In this document: one piece after another, positions 9,824 to 21,300 of the stretch
Numbering within the stretch: position 1 is the first letter of the stretch
Layout: the number at the start of each line of letters is the position of its first letter
Origin: Biomphalaria glabrata
Lineage: Eukaryota; Mollusca; Gastropoda; Planorbidae
Assembly: GCF_947242115.1 (NCBI RefSeq)
Contig: NC_074715.1
Coordinates: 54,766,670 to 54,830,669, forward strand
Length of the DNA: 64,000 nt
Direction of reading: 5' to 3'
Notes under the pieces: generated by a model
Database searches by the model: none
What the model saw: only the letters and a program-made list of their open reading frames with translations
What the model was told of the DNA's origin: nothing
Program-made: the position numbers and the translations under genes

Positions 9824-12800
9824 TCACTTCAATGTCATTCTAGACAATAAATCAGCTACAATATTCACAGATCCACTAATAGCTTTCACTTCAAATTTAT
9901 ATTCCTGTAGTGCTAAGAACCATCTATAAACACGACTGTTTTTCATGCTCTTTTGCTGTATATATTGAATAGGTTTATGATCAGTTAATAATATGAATTT
10001 CCTTCCTATTAAATAACTCTCTAGCTTAGTAATTACCCATATTACAGCTAAGGCTTCTCTTTCAATGACACTATATTTTTTCTCTGCCTCTGACAATTTT
10101 CTACTTACATATAATATAGGATGTAAGTTATCATAGTTCTGCATTAAACAACCACCAATAGCATTACCAGATGCATCAGTTGTGACATAAAATATTTTGT
10201 CTTTATCAGGTAGTCTTAATATTAGTTCATGACTAAAAACATCTTTAATTCTGTCAATAGCTTTCACACATTCCTCATTACAAACTACTTTTTGAGGTTT
10301 TCCTTTTTTAAGTAAGTCATTTAGTGGATTCACTATTTCTGCTAAGTTCTTTATAAACTTTCTGTAATAATTTACTATTCCTAATATGCTTTTAATTTGT
10401 CTTTTTGTTGTAGGTATTTCAATATTAAGTACTTTCTTTATGTTATCTTCAATAGGGCTAATCATGTTGTTATTTACTTTATGTCCTAAGAAAATTATTT
10501 CCTCCAATCCTATTTCTACTTTTTCTGCTTGAATTGTAAGTCCACTTTCTTTTATTATTTTGAATACTTCTTTTACATCTACCAAATGTTCCTCCCAACT
10601 ATTATTAAAAATACATATGTCATCCAAATAGCAAATAACATTTTCTTTGTTTCCAATTATCATGTTCATCATTCTATTAAATGTGGCAGGTGCATTTACT
10701 AATCCAAAACTCATATAATTCCATTGAAAAATACCATATGGTGTTACAAATGCTGTGTAAGGTTTTGCATTTTCTGTTAAAGGTATTTGCCAATAACCTT
10801 TAGTTAAATCTAATTTAGTAAAAAATTTTGCTCCATTTAATTTATGTAAAATATCCTCTATATTTGGCATTGGATATGGGTCAAATTCTGTGATGTTGTT
10901 AAGTTTCCTATAATCAATACATAACCTTATATCTCCATTCTTCTTTTTGGCTATCACAATTGGTGAAGCATAAGGAGATGTTGATGGTTCAATTATACCT
11001 GATTCTAGTAAATTGTCTATTTCTTTCTTTACTTTGTCTTGTAAATGTAGCGGTATTCTATATGGCTTAAGCTTGATAGGTTTTGAGTCTGTTACTTTAA
11101 TGTCATGTTTAATAATATTAGTTTTTCCTGGTATGCTGGAAAAAATTTCTTTGTATTCCTGTATTATTTTAGTTATATCTTTTGACTTTTCCTTAGTTAG
11201 ATTATTAAGATTAATCTTTTGCCAAGTTTGATTCTCTTTTGTTTCTATTACAGGTATTTCCTTAATATCATTTTCATTATGATTTTCATTTGTTATTATC
11301 ATCAAGCATTCTTCTCTTTCTGAAAATTTATTTTCTATTTCCTCCTGAATGTTTTGTATCAACTCATCTTCTCTATCATGATACAGTTTCAAATTATTTA
11401 TGTGATATGTTTTAATTTTCCCATTTATTTCAATTTGATAATTCACATCACTAATTTGTTTTATCACCTTAAATGGACCTTTCCATTGTTTACCAATTTT
11501 ATTTTTCAGGTCATTTATCAATATTAATACATTGTTTCCTACTTCTAGTGTTTTCAATTGTCTTTTCTTATTTATATTCTCATGAGCACTTTGTTTGTAC
11601 TTCTTATTGTTGTTATATGCTTGAGTCCATATTTCTTTCAATTCTGTTGTGATTGTTGTTTCACTGTCATTATTTAATTTATTCTCATTGCCTATTAGAT
11701 TTTCTTTAAAAACATCTAATTCATCTCTGGGTTTTCTTCCATGTATTATTTCATATGGTGAAAATTGTGTTGCTTCATGGATGTTGTTTCTATGAGCAAA
11801 TAGTACATAGTTAATGTAATGATCCCACTTGTTCTGATTATTCTGAATTATTTTTGTTAGTGATCTTTTTAATGATCCACCATATCGTTCACATAAACCG
11901 TTACTCTCCGGGTGGTAAACCGAAGAGTATATGTGTTGTATATTGTATTGTTTAGTCCATTTCTTAAATTGTTCTGACTTAAACTGAGATCCCTGATCAC
12001 TCAATATAATTTTAGGTATACCATGTCTTGTAATTACTTTTTGAGTTATGGCATTAATGATATTTTCTGCACTTGTATTTGATAATGGGATTGCCTCTGG
12101 ATATCTACTAAACATGTCTATTACTGTTAAAATGTATTTGTTATTATTTTCAGTTTGAATTAAAGGACCTATTAAATCAATAGATACTTTCTGAAATGGT
12201 GCTGTAGGTTCATCCATTTCTTGAATAGGTGCTTTATTCACTAGGCTTTTGTTAGATCTCTTTTGACATATGTCACATGAGTTTATGTATTTGTTGATTG
12301 TTGCTTTCATTTTGGGCCAAAATACTTGTTTTGACAAATTCCTATAACATTTCTTTACTCCCCTATGTGCTGCTAAATTATTATCATGTGTCATGATTAA
12401 AACATCTTTCCAATATTTCTGTGGTAAGACAAGTTGTTTTATTTTCTTGTTATCCTTACTTGTTTGTCTAAATAATATTTTATTCTCTATACAAAATTTC
12501 TCCATTGGATTATTATTGTTTTTATCTAATATTCTTGAATAAATTTTCCCAATAATATTGTCATTCATTTGTTCTAATGCAAATGTGGGTGTTGTTTCTT
12601 TTTCACTTTGAGATATTTGTGTTTCAAGACTATTTTGTGTTTCATTTTCTATCTCTCTTTCCTTAACATCTGTATTTTCTATTTGTATTACATTACTGGT
12701 TTCTTTTTCTTTATCATTACTTATTACATTTATTGTATTTTCCTGTTTCTCATCTTGTTTATTCATTGATCTTGTTATTACCATACTTGTTATATTTTGT

Positions 12801-14386
12801 GTTTCTATGTTTTCATGATTTTGTCTTATGTTTTTGTATTTGTTTTGCCAGTCTTCTAATTCTTTTCTTGAACATTCTTTAACTCCTTTTATGTTTCCTA
12901 CTAACATATCATATCTCATTTCTGGTATTGCAATGCCATCACAATAACCAGTGAAAAATGGAGTTTCAATGTATACCCTTATAGCTTTAAATTCCCTTAC
13001 AGTGCCATCTGCTAATTCTACTTTCTTAGTAAACCCTTTATACCAATGAGGTTTGACAAATTTAGTTTTTACTGCCAAAGTGTTACAACCTGAATCTCTG
13101 ATTAATTCCACTGGAATTCTATCTACAAACCCTGGGTACACTGCAAAATTGTTCCTATTTCCTTCCATGAAATATACCCTATCTGTACCTTTATTTTTGT
13201 ATTCCCTACTGTAACTCCTATATCTATAATTTCCCTTGTCATTCCTATCTCTACTCCTATATCTATTGTTATTTTGTTCATTGTATCTATTTCTACTTCC
13301 AGACCTACTATTCCCTCTTCTACAGTTAGCTGCTATATGACCTTTTCCTTGACATTTAAAACAGGTTATTTCACTATATTTTCTATTTCCACTATTTGAT
13401 CTGTTTCTATTTCTACTTCTATCAACATTTTCTTTGGTGTATCCTATTAAATCTACTTTGCTCTTATCCCTATCAGAAAATGGTTTATTTGGATAGGCAT
13501 TTTTGTATACTCTCATTATCTCTGTTATTTCATCTATAGTTTTTGGGTTTCTTTCTCTAATAAAAGATTGTAACTGAGGATCACATTTATTTACAAAGTT
13601 GTCCACTAGAATAAAATTTTTTAATCCTTCATAAGAGTTATTCACTTTTTCTAATTTTACCCACTTATTGAAAAAATCCTTTTCCATATTAATGGTAGTT
13701 TGGGGTTCTATTCCTAATGATGGTATATTGTCAAAGTATTTCTTTCTAAAAGTTGTAGCATTATGACCATATGCATTTAATAACTCTCTTTTTAAAACCT
13801 GATAGCTATCATCAATATGATGGTCATGATTTTGGCATATTGTTAGAGCTTGACCATGAACAAAGTCTATCAGTATTTCAGACCATTCCTCTTCAGGCAT
13901 ATTAAATGTAGACATTTTTGCCTCATATCTTTTCAGGAAATCACCAATGTCATCCTTCTGTTCATCAAAACTTTGTATTTTTCTCTTTAGCCATGTCTGT
14001 GAATTAGGGTTGTCTCTTTGAGTGGTATAATTATTTGAGTTATTTGTGTTATTTCTTTGTTCAGTTTGGGCTCTGGCTTGTGCTGCGTCCAATCTCATCT
14101 TCTCCATTTTAGCTTCATGCTCTCTCTGCCTTTCTTGGTCTTCTTTTTGCTTTTCATATTCTTCCTTTCTGATCCTTTCTTGCCTCTCTATCTCTTGTCT
14201 TTGATGTTCTTCTTGTCTTTCTATCTCTTCTTTTTCCCTTCTTATTTTATCTTGACGTTCCATTTCTTCCCTCACAACTTGCTGTACATAAGCGGCTAAG
14301 TCTTTTCCTTTTAACTCCATGGCCTTTCCATCCTGCATAGCTGTTTCCTTAACCTCCTTAAGGTCCACATATGATGATGTAGCCAT
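9824..14386 (-). CDS. gag-pol: Gag-Pol polyprotein of Gmr1-like element, copy 1
   Basis: One open frame of 1520 residues codes Gag and Pol without a frameshift between them. Domains: Glu/Arg/Gln-rich coiled coil (about 30-110), Gag core (about 135-300), CCHC zinc knuckle 'CFKCQGKGHIAANC' (342-355), aspartic protease with 'DSG' (431-433), integrase HHCC finger (H667, H674, C704, C707), integrase catalytic residues D737, D797 and E833 with the D-x35-E spacing, RT with 'YLDD' (1253-1256), and RNase H (D1404, E1442, D1469, D1511). RT and RNase H are Ty3/gypsy-like, but the integrase lies upstream of them as in Ty1/copia and Gmr1-like elements. No envelope frame and no chromodomain were recognised. 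All catalytic landmarks are present. Confidence 0.93.
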   Translation of the reverse strand: MATSSYVDLKEVKETAMQDGKAMELKGKDLAAYVQQVVREEMERQDKIRREKEEIERQEEHQRQEIERQERIRKEEYEKQKEDQERQREHEAKMEKMRLDAAQARAQTEQRNNTNNSNNYTTQRDNPNSQTWLKRKIQSFDEQKDDIGDFLKRYEAKMSTFNMPEEEWSEILIDFVHGQALTICQNHDHHIDDSYQVLKRELLNAYGHNATTFRKKYFDNIPSLGIEPQTTINMEKDFFNKWVKLEKVNNSYEGLKNFILVDNFVNKCDPQLQSFIRERNPKTIDEITEIMRVYKNAYPNKPFSDRDKSKVDLIGYTKENVDRSRNRNRSNSGNRKYSEITCFKCQGKGHIAANCRRGNSRSGSRNRYNEQNNNRYRSRDRNDKGNYRYRSYSREYKNKGTDRVYFMEGNRNNFAVYPGFVDRIPVELIRDSGCNTLAVKTKFVKPHWYKGFTKKVELADGTVREFKAIRVYIETPFFTGYCDGIAIPEMRYDMLVGNIKGVKECSRKELEDWQNKYKNIRQNHENIETQNITSMVITRSMNKQDEKQENTINVISNDKEKETSNVIQIENTDVKEREIENETQNSLETQISQSEKETTPTFALEQMNDNIIGKIYSRILDKNNNNPMEKFCIENKILFRQTSKDNKKIKQLVLPQKYWKDVLIMTHDNNLAAHRGVKKCYRNLSKQVFWPKMKATINKYINSCDICQKRSNKSLVNKAPIQEMDEPTAPFQKVSIDLIGPLIQTENNNKYILTVIDMFSRYPEAIPLSNTSAENIINAITQKVITRHGIPKIILSDQGSQFKSEQFKKWTKQYNIQHIYSSVYHPESNGLCERYGGSLKRSLTKIIQNNQNKWDHYINYVLFAHRNNIHEATQFSPYEIIHGRKPRDELDVFKENLIGNENKLNNDSETTITTELKEIWTQAYNNNKKYKQSAHENINKKRQLKTLEVGNNVLILINDLKNKIGKQWKGPFKVIKQISDVNYQIEINGKIKTYHINNLKLYHDREDELIQNIQEEIENKFSEREECLMIITNENHNENDIKEIPVIETKENQTWQKINLNNLTKEKSKDITKIIQEYKEIFSSIPGKTNIIKHDIKVTDSKPIKLKPYRIPLHLQDKVKKEIDNLLESGIIEPSTSPYASPIVIAKKKNGDIRLCIDYRKLNNITEFDPYPMPNIEDILHKLNGAKFFTKLDLTKGYWQIPLTENAKPYTAFVTPYGIFQWNYMSFGLVNAPATFNRMMNMIIGNKENVICYLDDICIFNNSWEEHLVDVKEVFKIIKESGLTIQAEKVEIGLEEIIFLGHKVNNNMISPIEDNIKKVLNIEIPTTKRQIKSILGIVNYYRKFIKNLAEIVNPLNDLLKKGKPQKVVCNEECVKAIDRIKDVFSHELILRLPDKDKIFYVTTDASGNAIGGCLMQNYDNLHPILYVSRKLSEAEKKYSVIEREALAVIWVITKLESYLIGRKFILLTDHKPIQYIQQKSMKNSRVYRWFLALQEYKFEVKAISGSVNIVADLLSRMTLK

Positions 14387-16727
14387 TGTGTTTTATATTT
14401 TATATATATTTTTACTTAGCCTATATTGGTTATGGCTATACTTTAAACTTATTTTATATTTATGTTTTTCCACACTTTTATACAAATTTTAAATGTTATG
14501 TCTCTATCTATAGATTTAGTAAATGTGTAAATCTAGTCTGAGTTATTATGGTTATATTCAAATCTGTATATTAGGTCCAGTATTACACACAAATTTAAAT
14601 CTAGTATATTATAGTATGTATAATAATACTATTTAGATCTATAGTTATCAAGAGCACTATGACTTTTAGATCTAGTATGAATAACTATGATCAATTTTAA
14701 AATCCGGTATGACTGAAGTCACAGTGAAGTGTCTAGAGTAAATTCAAGGACTGTCTAGAGTCTAGATCTAGATTAGATTATGGTTCTATTTAACCATACG
14801 AAACAAATATGTGTATACAATGTCAAATATATCTTCAACAAGATATATATATCTAGAATGTACTACCTTCATTCATCTTTCAATTAATAATATTTCAAAT
14901 TAGAGTCTAGATGATTAAATTGTACCAAAGAGATGTACAACAATTTGCAGATCTAAATTTAGCCAGACGATAGTGTTTGACTACATAGCCAGTTTCGGCA
15001 TTATTCTCATGGCAAAATCATATTTGATTTTAACCGCTCAAACTAAAATTATTTTAGTCTGATTCACAATGAAAGAATCCTACCCGCACTTTCTATCATT
15101 AAGTGAAAAAAAAAAATACAGATCTAATTAAATTAATAAAAATAAATAATTTAAAATAATATAAACAAATGAAATAATTAAATGAGACTATCACTATGGG
15201 TTGGGATGTGACAATATGGCACACAATGATAACGTCACGAAGTAACCAGGCAACAACGGATATGACGTTTACACAAACAAAACAAATTACAATCCTAAAC
15301 GTATAATATAGCTTTTCATCTAAATTACGTCTTCTACCCCGACGGGTTTTAAGGCGCACCACCTGATTTTACTCAGGCTAACGTACCAAATTTAGACAAA
15401 ATCTATTTCTAAGGGCAATCTAAACATATACTAATAAGAAAAATGGCACTTAGCTTTTGATAAGAAAGATCCCTTTGTTCGGACTCCCGAATATGTTAGA
15501 TCACAACAAATTCCACTGCCTCTCTTCCAGTTCTGACTCTGCTCTCCGGTGCTACCAGTATCCCACGTAATGCCACAGATGTCCTGATATGCCACAGCAA
15601 AATGTTCCAGTTTCTTCGACGACTGTTGATGACCGTATGTGTAGTTCCGACGACTTTGTGTACACAGTTACTGACGAATAGGTTAACGGTTCTTCTGGCG
15701 ATGACTTGACTTGTGTAGATGACTACTGACAAATAACAGTCTCTTGACGGCAACTTGATCTGGACGACTGACGAATAATGAATTTCTTGACGATGACTTG
15801 ATCTGGGCTGACGAATAACGGCTTTCTTGACGATGACTTGATCTGGGCTGACGAATAACGACTTTCTCGACGATGACTTGATCTGGGCTGACGAATAACG
15901 GTTCTCTAAAATAGTTCACTGCTTCTGCTGCTACTCTGATAGTACGACGAAGTTTGCTGTTGTACTCTGCTTCAATAAACCAAACTGTCCAATGTAGACT
16001 AGGTGAGACCAAGGTCACCTCCGACGACGTTCCGTTAGACGATTAACGGTTTTCAACGAAATTAAGTGGATGTAGCTATTTCCACAACAATATCAGCACG
16101 TCTAGATATGGTCTAGACCGACGAATACTAGATAGATCAATGTTCAGTACTGATAAAGATTACTTCACTAACCTTCCAAAGGTTAAACACAGTGACCGTT
16201 ATAAACGTGGCAAGCAACCGGTTCAATGAGCAAACTGCTCCACAAGAATCTCTCCAAGGGTAAGACGACAGAGCGATTTCGATTTAGTTAGCTACCAAAC
16301 TTGTAGTACTCACAATACTTCTGACAGCGGGCAAACTGTCCTTCTCGAACTGGCGAGGTAAAACTTGATACTCAATGTGGCTCCTATGACGAAGAAAAAA
16401 TATGTCCAACAGGTTCACTAACGATCTCTCACCCGTTATGAATGAACGGTTTCTCTGGTTGTAGGTCGATTCAGCATATGAAGATCAGGCGTTGCGATGA
16501 TTACGGTCCTGACGAAGGTCACCCTGAGTTAACGGCTCGTTGAACGTGCGATCAAACAGGCGACGACTGCTTGTAGATCCAGAACAAAGTCACTCTGCGA
16601 TGATGCTGTGTTCAGCCGTACTCCGATGAAATCTTATAACTTCGAGTGCACGACCCTCACCTGAGTAAACGTTCTGCTTCGAGGTCCGGTACGATGTTCG
16701 TCGGGCTTCGAGGTTCGGGGTCGCCAC
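14387..16727 (-). other. Long 5' leader of copy 1, with 40-bp tandem repeats
   Basis: About 2.3 kb lie between the 5' LTR and Gag, long for a 370-bp-LTR element. About 3.5 copies of a 40-bp unit containing 'gatgacttgatctgggctga' lie at about 15745-15905. Small open frames (15099-15362, 15683-16018) are equally open in copy 3, but the copies are too similar for that to show selection. Since 40 is not a multiple of 3, the repeat is not designed as protein. A packaging, translational or promoter role is possible but is inference. Confidence 0.7.
16709..16727 (-). other. Candidate primer-binding site, copy 1
   Basis: One base inside the 5' LTR, the element strand reads TGGCGACCCCGAACCTCG. It starts with TGG, as expected for pairing with the CCA end of a tRNA. 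The tRNA identity is not clear to me. The same site is present in copy 3 at 50438-50456. Confidence 0.65.
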
Positions 16728-17097
16728 TGTGATGTTGCTAGTTCAGGCTGTCTTGAAGTCAACCAATTACTCTGCAATCGTTTGGGTGTAATTGTTCGGG
16801 TGTATTACGTGTAGTTGACCAACAACACAAACAAGAACTGGCACATCAATTGTAACAGGTGAAGAGATGTAGTCAACGATGATGAACAAGTTAATATATA
16901 TTTATTATGATAAAAGGCCACAGTAGAAGTCTCTGTCACTAAACACGTCGTTACCCTGGAGTGTTCTATCGCTAACTGATTTTCCGGTCTCTAACCCAAC
17001 ATATCCCAAACGTCACTAGTCCCGTTCAATATGCGTCTACTATGGTGCGTCGCTAAATAACTAAAATAACTAACCTATATAAATAAGGTGTCTAACA
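16728..17097 (-). repeat. 5' LTR of copy 1
   Basis: 370 bp, identical by eye to the partner at 8874-9243, including the 'gttctatcgc' variant that copy 3 reads as 'gttctaacgc'. The outer edge abuts the 'catg' target duplication at 17098-17101. Confidence 0.93.
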
Positions 17098-17217
17098 CAT
17101 GTCGCCACTACAGCAAGTCAGGAGAAACATGTCTTAATTTTATATCTTTACACTTAAATAAATAAATAAATTATTGCTTTAATATAGTGCTACTTTCATG
17201 CCTATAGCATGCTTATA

Positions 17218-17400
17218 ATGCTATGGTCCAATCTCATTCATGGACCAGTGAGGGGGTATCTGTGAGAAGGTTTTCCGTGCTGCCTTTAGGCGCTCAGTAA
17301 ACACAACTATGCCTGAGTCAAGTGTCGAACCTCGAGCCCCCTTCATAGGTAGCCAAGCCAAGTTCAAGCGTACTTAGCCTCTGGACCACGCTTCCCACTT
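17218..17400 (-). mobile_element. tRNA-derived SINE (family C)
   Basis: The minus strand begins 'ggaagcgtggtccagaggct', an A-box-like segment. It then has 'gctcgaggttcgacacttg' (B-box-like), followed by a body with 'tgagcgcctaaaggcagcac'. A truncated second copy of the body lies at 26945-27055. Pol III box structure supports a SINE rather than a tRNA gene, since no clover-leaf end or CCA context is preserved. Confidence 0.65.
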
Positions 17401-18680
17401 AGAATAAACTTTAATTGTATATTTTTACACTTAGAATAAGCTATTTAGTTAGTTTGGCTACCATACACAAACTGTCTGTCATTGCCACTGATACATCAAG
17501 ACTAAAGAGTTTTGATTTTCCCTACTTATGCTCATCTTCTTTGCATTGATGCGAATATGTAATTTTTTTTTTTGTGGCATGATTCTAATTATCTTACACT
17601 AATAGTAAAACTTTAAATGTTTATGTAAGCATCACCTCACCATATCCTGATTGTATTATGCTTGTCACATATAGAAAAAGTAAAATGATTGCTATTAGGG
17701 AAAATCATATTAAAATGATGGCAAATTGGTGCATTTTCTGCCAATAGAAACTTGATCTAAACTAAATAAAAGCATGCATTAAATCAATGAATGAAAAATT
17801 GTCATTTTATATCAGATTTGTCAATGGTTTATACAAGTCTAGAATAACTTTTCAAAGCTAACCCTGGGCCATTGATGTATTGTCTGGAGGAGGATGAGCA
17901 GTATTTTTTTAATTTTTGTTGTTTTATGTCCATTATAACAGTTCTGTTAACTCATCCTTTCTAAAACTACCAGCTGTTTCAATTGAACTAACTACTTACT
18001 GGTTAATAGATTTTTTTAAAAAATTGCATTGTTAATTATTTTGATCTAAATGAGATTTGATCAAAGGACATTAGTACCTTTAGATTCTAATTTTGAAATG
18101 TATTTAGTTAAATTCTGCTCCAAATATTAGTGATTTTCACACATTTTTCCATTTCTCTGATTTTTGCTTCTTAGATAATGTACACTTATGACATAGACCT
18201 ATTTTTTTGTTTCTAGTATAAATAATCAATTTGAACAAGTCTATGTGAATCTTAAGCATATGAAATTTACCTTCCAAAATCCCCTCTTAACCCCCTCCCT
18301 TTTTTTTAGTTTTATCAGGGGAGTCAATAATATTTAAACTTCAGTGAGTTAATTGTAGATCAGTTTTATAATTAGTACTGGATCCACTACATCTGTGGGG
18401 ATATGATCATTTTGAATGGTGGCACTTCATATGGGGATAGAGCCAATGATAGAATCATCAGATGTTTGTGGGAACATTTGGAAATAAAACTAAGTGGGCC
18501 TGTGAAGAAGGGCATCTAAGTGTATGATGCTTGCTATATATTTTAATTTATTTTTAAAGTGAACTAACTTTTGCACTAATGACTTATTTCCTTATGCTAA
18601 ACCCAGTCTAGCTTCAATTCATTGTGATTGACCTATAAGTAGGCCATCTCTGTAGTCACTTTCCCCACTATGTAGTTTTA
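17401..18680. other. AT-rich non-coding DNA
   Basis: No supported gene or repeat. It contains several homopolymer T runs and nothing with conserved motifs. Confidence 0.4.
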
Positions 18681-19405
18681 TTAAAACTAAAACAAATTAA
18701 TTCCACTTATCTTATTCATGGCAAACCAGTAACACAGACTAAAAACGCAAAATACCTAGGTGTTATAATAAATGAAAAACTGTCATGGAATCCACATATT
18801 GATGAAACTACAAAAAAATCAAACAAAGCATTAGGATTTATTAAAAGAAATTTCTATAAATCAAATAAGAACATAAAACTAAAATGTTATTTAACCTTGG
18901 TTAGGCCAATAATAGAATATGCATCCTCTGTTTGGGACCCCTCAACTCAAGAAAACATTAAGAAACTAGAACAGACACAAAATAGAGCAGTGCGATTCAT
19001 AACAAACGAATATTCACATTTGACTAGAGTAACACCTTTAGTAAAATCACTAAATTTAGAAAGCCTTCAGGACAGAAGGCTCAAAAGTAAAGTAGCAATA
19101 ATACATAAAACACTGAACCATAATCTTCAAATACAAAAACAAAATTTAATAAAATACTCTGAAAGACACAAAGATAAAGGCACATTCCTCATCCCATATG
19201 CTAGGACAAATTTGTACAAATATTCCTTCTTCCCTAGTGCTATTAGAGCATGGAATGGGTTGCCTGAGCTAGCCAGGAAAACCAGTGACTTGGCAGAATT
19301 TAAGTCATTGGTTAATATGCATGACTAAATGCATGACGCGTAGGACGTAATCATCTTCTTTTTTGAAGTAACGTCTGTATTATATAAGATAAGATAAGAT
19401 AAGAT
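18681..19405 (+). mobile_element. 5'-truncated CR1/L2/Jockey-like LINE, 3' end
   Basis: One open frame from about 18681 to 19328 codes the C-terminal part of a non-LTR RT polyprotein. Motifs: 'KYLGVIINEKLSWNPHI', 'VRPIIEYASSVWDP', 'LEQTQNRAVRFI', 'LESLQDRRL' and 'SFFPSAIRAWNGLPE'. This C-terminus follows the RT thumb in many CR1/L2/Jockey-type elements. The endonuclease and RT palm are missing, as usual for 5' truncation. The 3' end is a short 'aagat' tandem (19386-19405), a microsatellite-like tail instead of poly(A). Confidence 0.8.
18897..19328 (+). pseudogene. LINE C-terminal coding remnant
   Basis: The 143-residue open stretch from the internal Met inside the LINE above. It is the post-RT C-terminal domain and carries no catalytic residues. 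The Met is internal, because the frame stays open upstream to about 18681. The frame is well preserved, so the insertion is fairly young. A small related 3' fragment ('GLPKSARETNDLAE') lies at about 55010-55110. Confidence 0.75.
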
Positions 19406-20842
19406 TACTTCTTTCATCTTAGGGAATCCTATTCAATATGTCATTTATTAAATGGCTTCACCTTCTGAAATAATTTCTTGATATGTCTGGTAATTATTAA
19501 TACCAAATCTTCAGAGATCAGCTCCAACAGCAGAAATAGATTATACCATAAACAACATTTTAATACTAGTCATTTTGTTTAAAAATAACACAAATTGTTA
19601 GTTGTATCAAGTCTTACAACATTGGCAAGATGTCACAAATTATACATTCAACAGTGGTGTGCCTGGCTGTCTGAAATTGCATGAGTGTTTTTGTCTCTCA
19701 TTGCACTTTGTTTTAAAAGTTTTTGTACCAGACTCTCCAACGAGACCAATTTTTTTTGTATACACTAACTTCCTTCTATTGTCTAAAGGCATTGACTGAT
19801 ACTTCTGAACAAAGATATTTATTTTCTCTCTTTGTTCACTTTTTTTTCTCTTTCTTTACTTTTGGATTATCTTCCTTTTCTTGTTTACATTTAAGCTAAG
19901 GAATGTGATATTTTTCTTTGATTTAGAATCATCTATTTCTGACATCAGCACAAATTTTAGGGCATTCTCCCCTCATGAGTATTTTATTGCTAAGCTCTTT
20001 GTTATGTCTTAACATTTAGTGCTGAATTCACTACTTCTATAGTGATATGTCAAAGGAATTTGTTAGGCTTCACTTGTTTACAATATCAAATAAGGCAGAT
20101 AAAAGTTAAGTTTTTTTTTGTTTTGTGTATTTTGAGTAAGTTTTATATAATGACAATAATGTCATTGTAAAAACAAAAGAGTTCGATATGAAATGAAAAC
20201 AGTTCATAATGCTAGTGTCTTTGGAGACAGTCAAGTTTTGTTTATCAAGAAGTTTTGGACTTAATTATTTGGTTAGTGACAGCGATGACAGACAGATTCC
20301 CTTCATTATTAGATTAAATGTTTGAACTGCCAACACACTTGATTGTCTCATTATATTGTTGGCATTGCCTCTGTGTTCATTTGGTTAGTTGAAATTAGTT
20401 GTTAGAATACTCAAGACACAGCGAAGAAGTTACCATCCACATGTACATCTAGGCCTGACCATAGTTTGAAATGCTAAGAAGATTGTCAAAAACTAATAGT
20501 CAAATTGTATGAAATAATTGCTTCTTGGTAGAATGAGATGTTAGCCAATCTTGTAGGATGTTAGTAAAATCTTTATTTTTTTTCCCTCTTCTATTATAAA
20601 TAAAAAGACAATTATACATATTTTTATCTATCAGTATTAAACTTAGTTCAAAAATGTGCATCAAATTTTCCTTGGAGAAATAAAAGCCATTTGTTGTAGC
20701 TTCAGGTTCTTGAGTGAATTCAAAAGTTTCTGCTTCTAACTGCTATGTCCCTTCAGATGTCAAGTAGCCATTGGACTTGAAAGAGTGTCAACAAAGTATC
20801 ACTGAAGCCTAACCTTTATTGATTAGACTTGAGAGAGTTCTT
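19406..20842. other. AT-rich non-coding DNA
   Basis: No supported coding sequence or element was recognised. Short open frames are without motifs. Confidence 0.4.
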
Positions 20843-21300
20843 TACTTACTTACTTAGACTTAGGTCCTCCCGCGCCGTTCGGCGCATTGGGCGGCAAACT
20901 GTCTCCATAAAGATCTGTCACTGGCAATGTCTGAAGCCTCCTCCCACCTGGTGTCCACTGTTCTGAGGTCCTCCATGAAGGTATGTCGCCAAGTAATACT
21001 AGGACGTCCCTGTTTGCGCTTTCCACGTTTTGGCTTCCATGTTATCGCAACTCTTGGTGTGTGTAATTCATTTTGACGTAGAACATGTCCCGCAAACCTC
21101 ATGTGACGCTCAGTCACAACCTCACTAAGTGTTTGACTCCCAGTTCGGCATAGGATTTCCTTGTTTGAGACCCGATCTGTGTAACTGACTCCCAAAATCC
21201 GTCTCAGCCATCTCTGATGAGCCACATTTAGTCTTTTCTCAATTTTGACAGATGACTTCCACGTCTCACATGCATATGTAGCAGTTGGAATCACCTTTAT
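20843..21300 (-). mobile_element. 5'-truncated LINE, C-terminal fragment
   Basis: An open frame of 144 residues (20860-21294) on the minus strand: 'ATYACETWKS', 'HQRWLRRILGVSY', 'RHMRFAGHVLR', 'GRPSITWRHTF' and 'WRQFAAQCAERR'. This is the C-terminal region of an endonuclease-RT LINE. It differs from the RTE copy at 2768 and from the I-like copy at 57520, so it is a third or fourth lineage. The clade is undetermined. The 3' end runs into a short 'acttacttactta' repeat at 20843-20857, probably the element tail. Confidence 0.75.

Larger units (their letters stand above)
8874..17097 (-). mobile_element. Gmr1-like LTR retrotransposon, copy 1 (looks whole)
   Basis: An 8,224-bp Ty3-type LTR retrotransposon on the minus strand, flanked by a 4-bp target duplication 'catg' (8870-8873 and 17098-17101). 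Parts in element order: 5' LTR 16728-17097, primer-binding site just inside it, leader 14387-16727, Gag-Pol 9824-14386, 3' non-coding region 9261-9823, polypurine tract 9244-9260, 3' LTR 8874-9243. The two 370-bp LTRs look identical by eye, so the insertion is recent. It looks whole. The integrase lies before the RT, the order known from the Gmr1 group. Confidence 0.93.

Noticed and set aside
9824-9880. Possible envelope gene or chromodomain after Pol
   Set aside because: The frame ends right after RNase H, and the roughly 580 bp before the 3' LTR contain no supported open frame.
14057-14299. Hydrophobic plus-strand frames opposite Gag (also 47772-48014)
   Set aside because: Antisense of the Glu/Lys/Arg-rich coiled coil gives Phe/Leu/Ser-rich peptide; no independent support.
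15683-16018. 111-residue open frame in the retroelement leader
   Set aside because: It is made by 40-bp repeats read in rotating frames, has no family motif, and its openness in copy 3 is uninformative because the copies are nearly identical.
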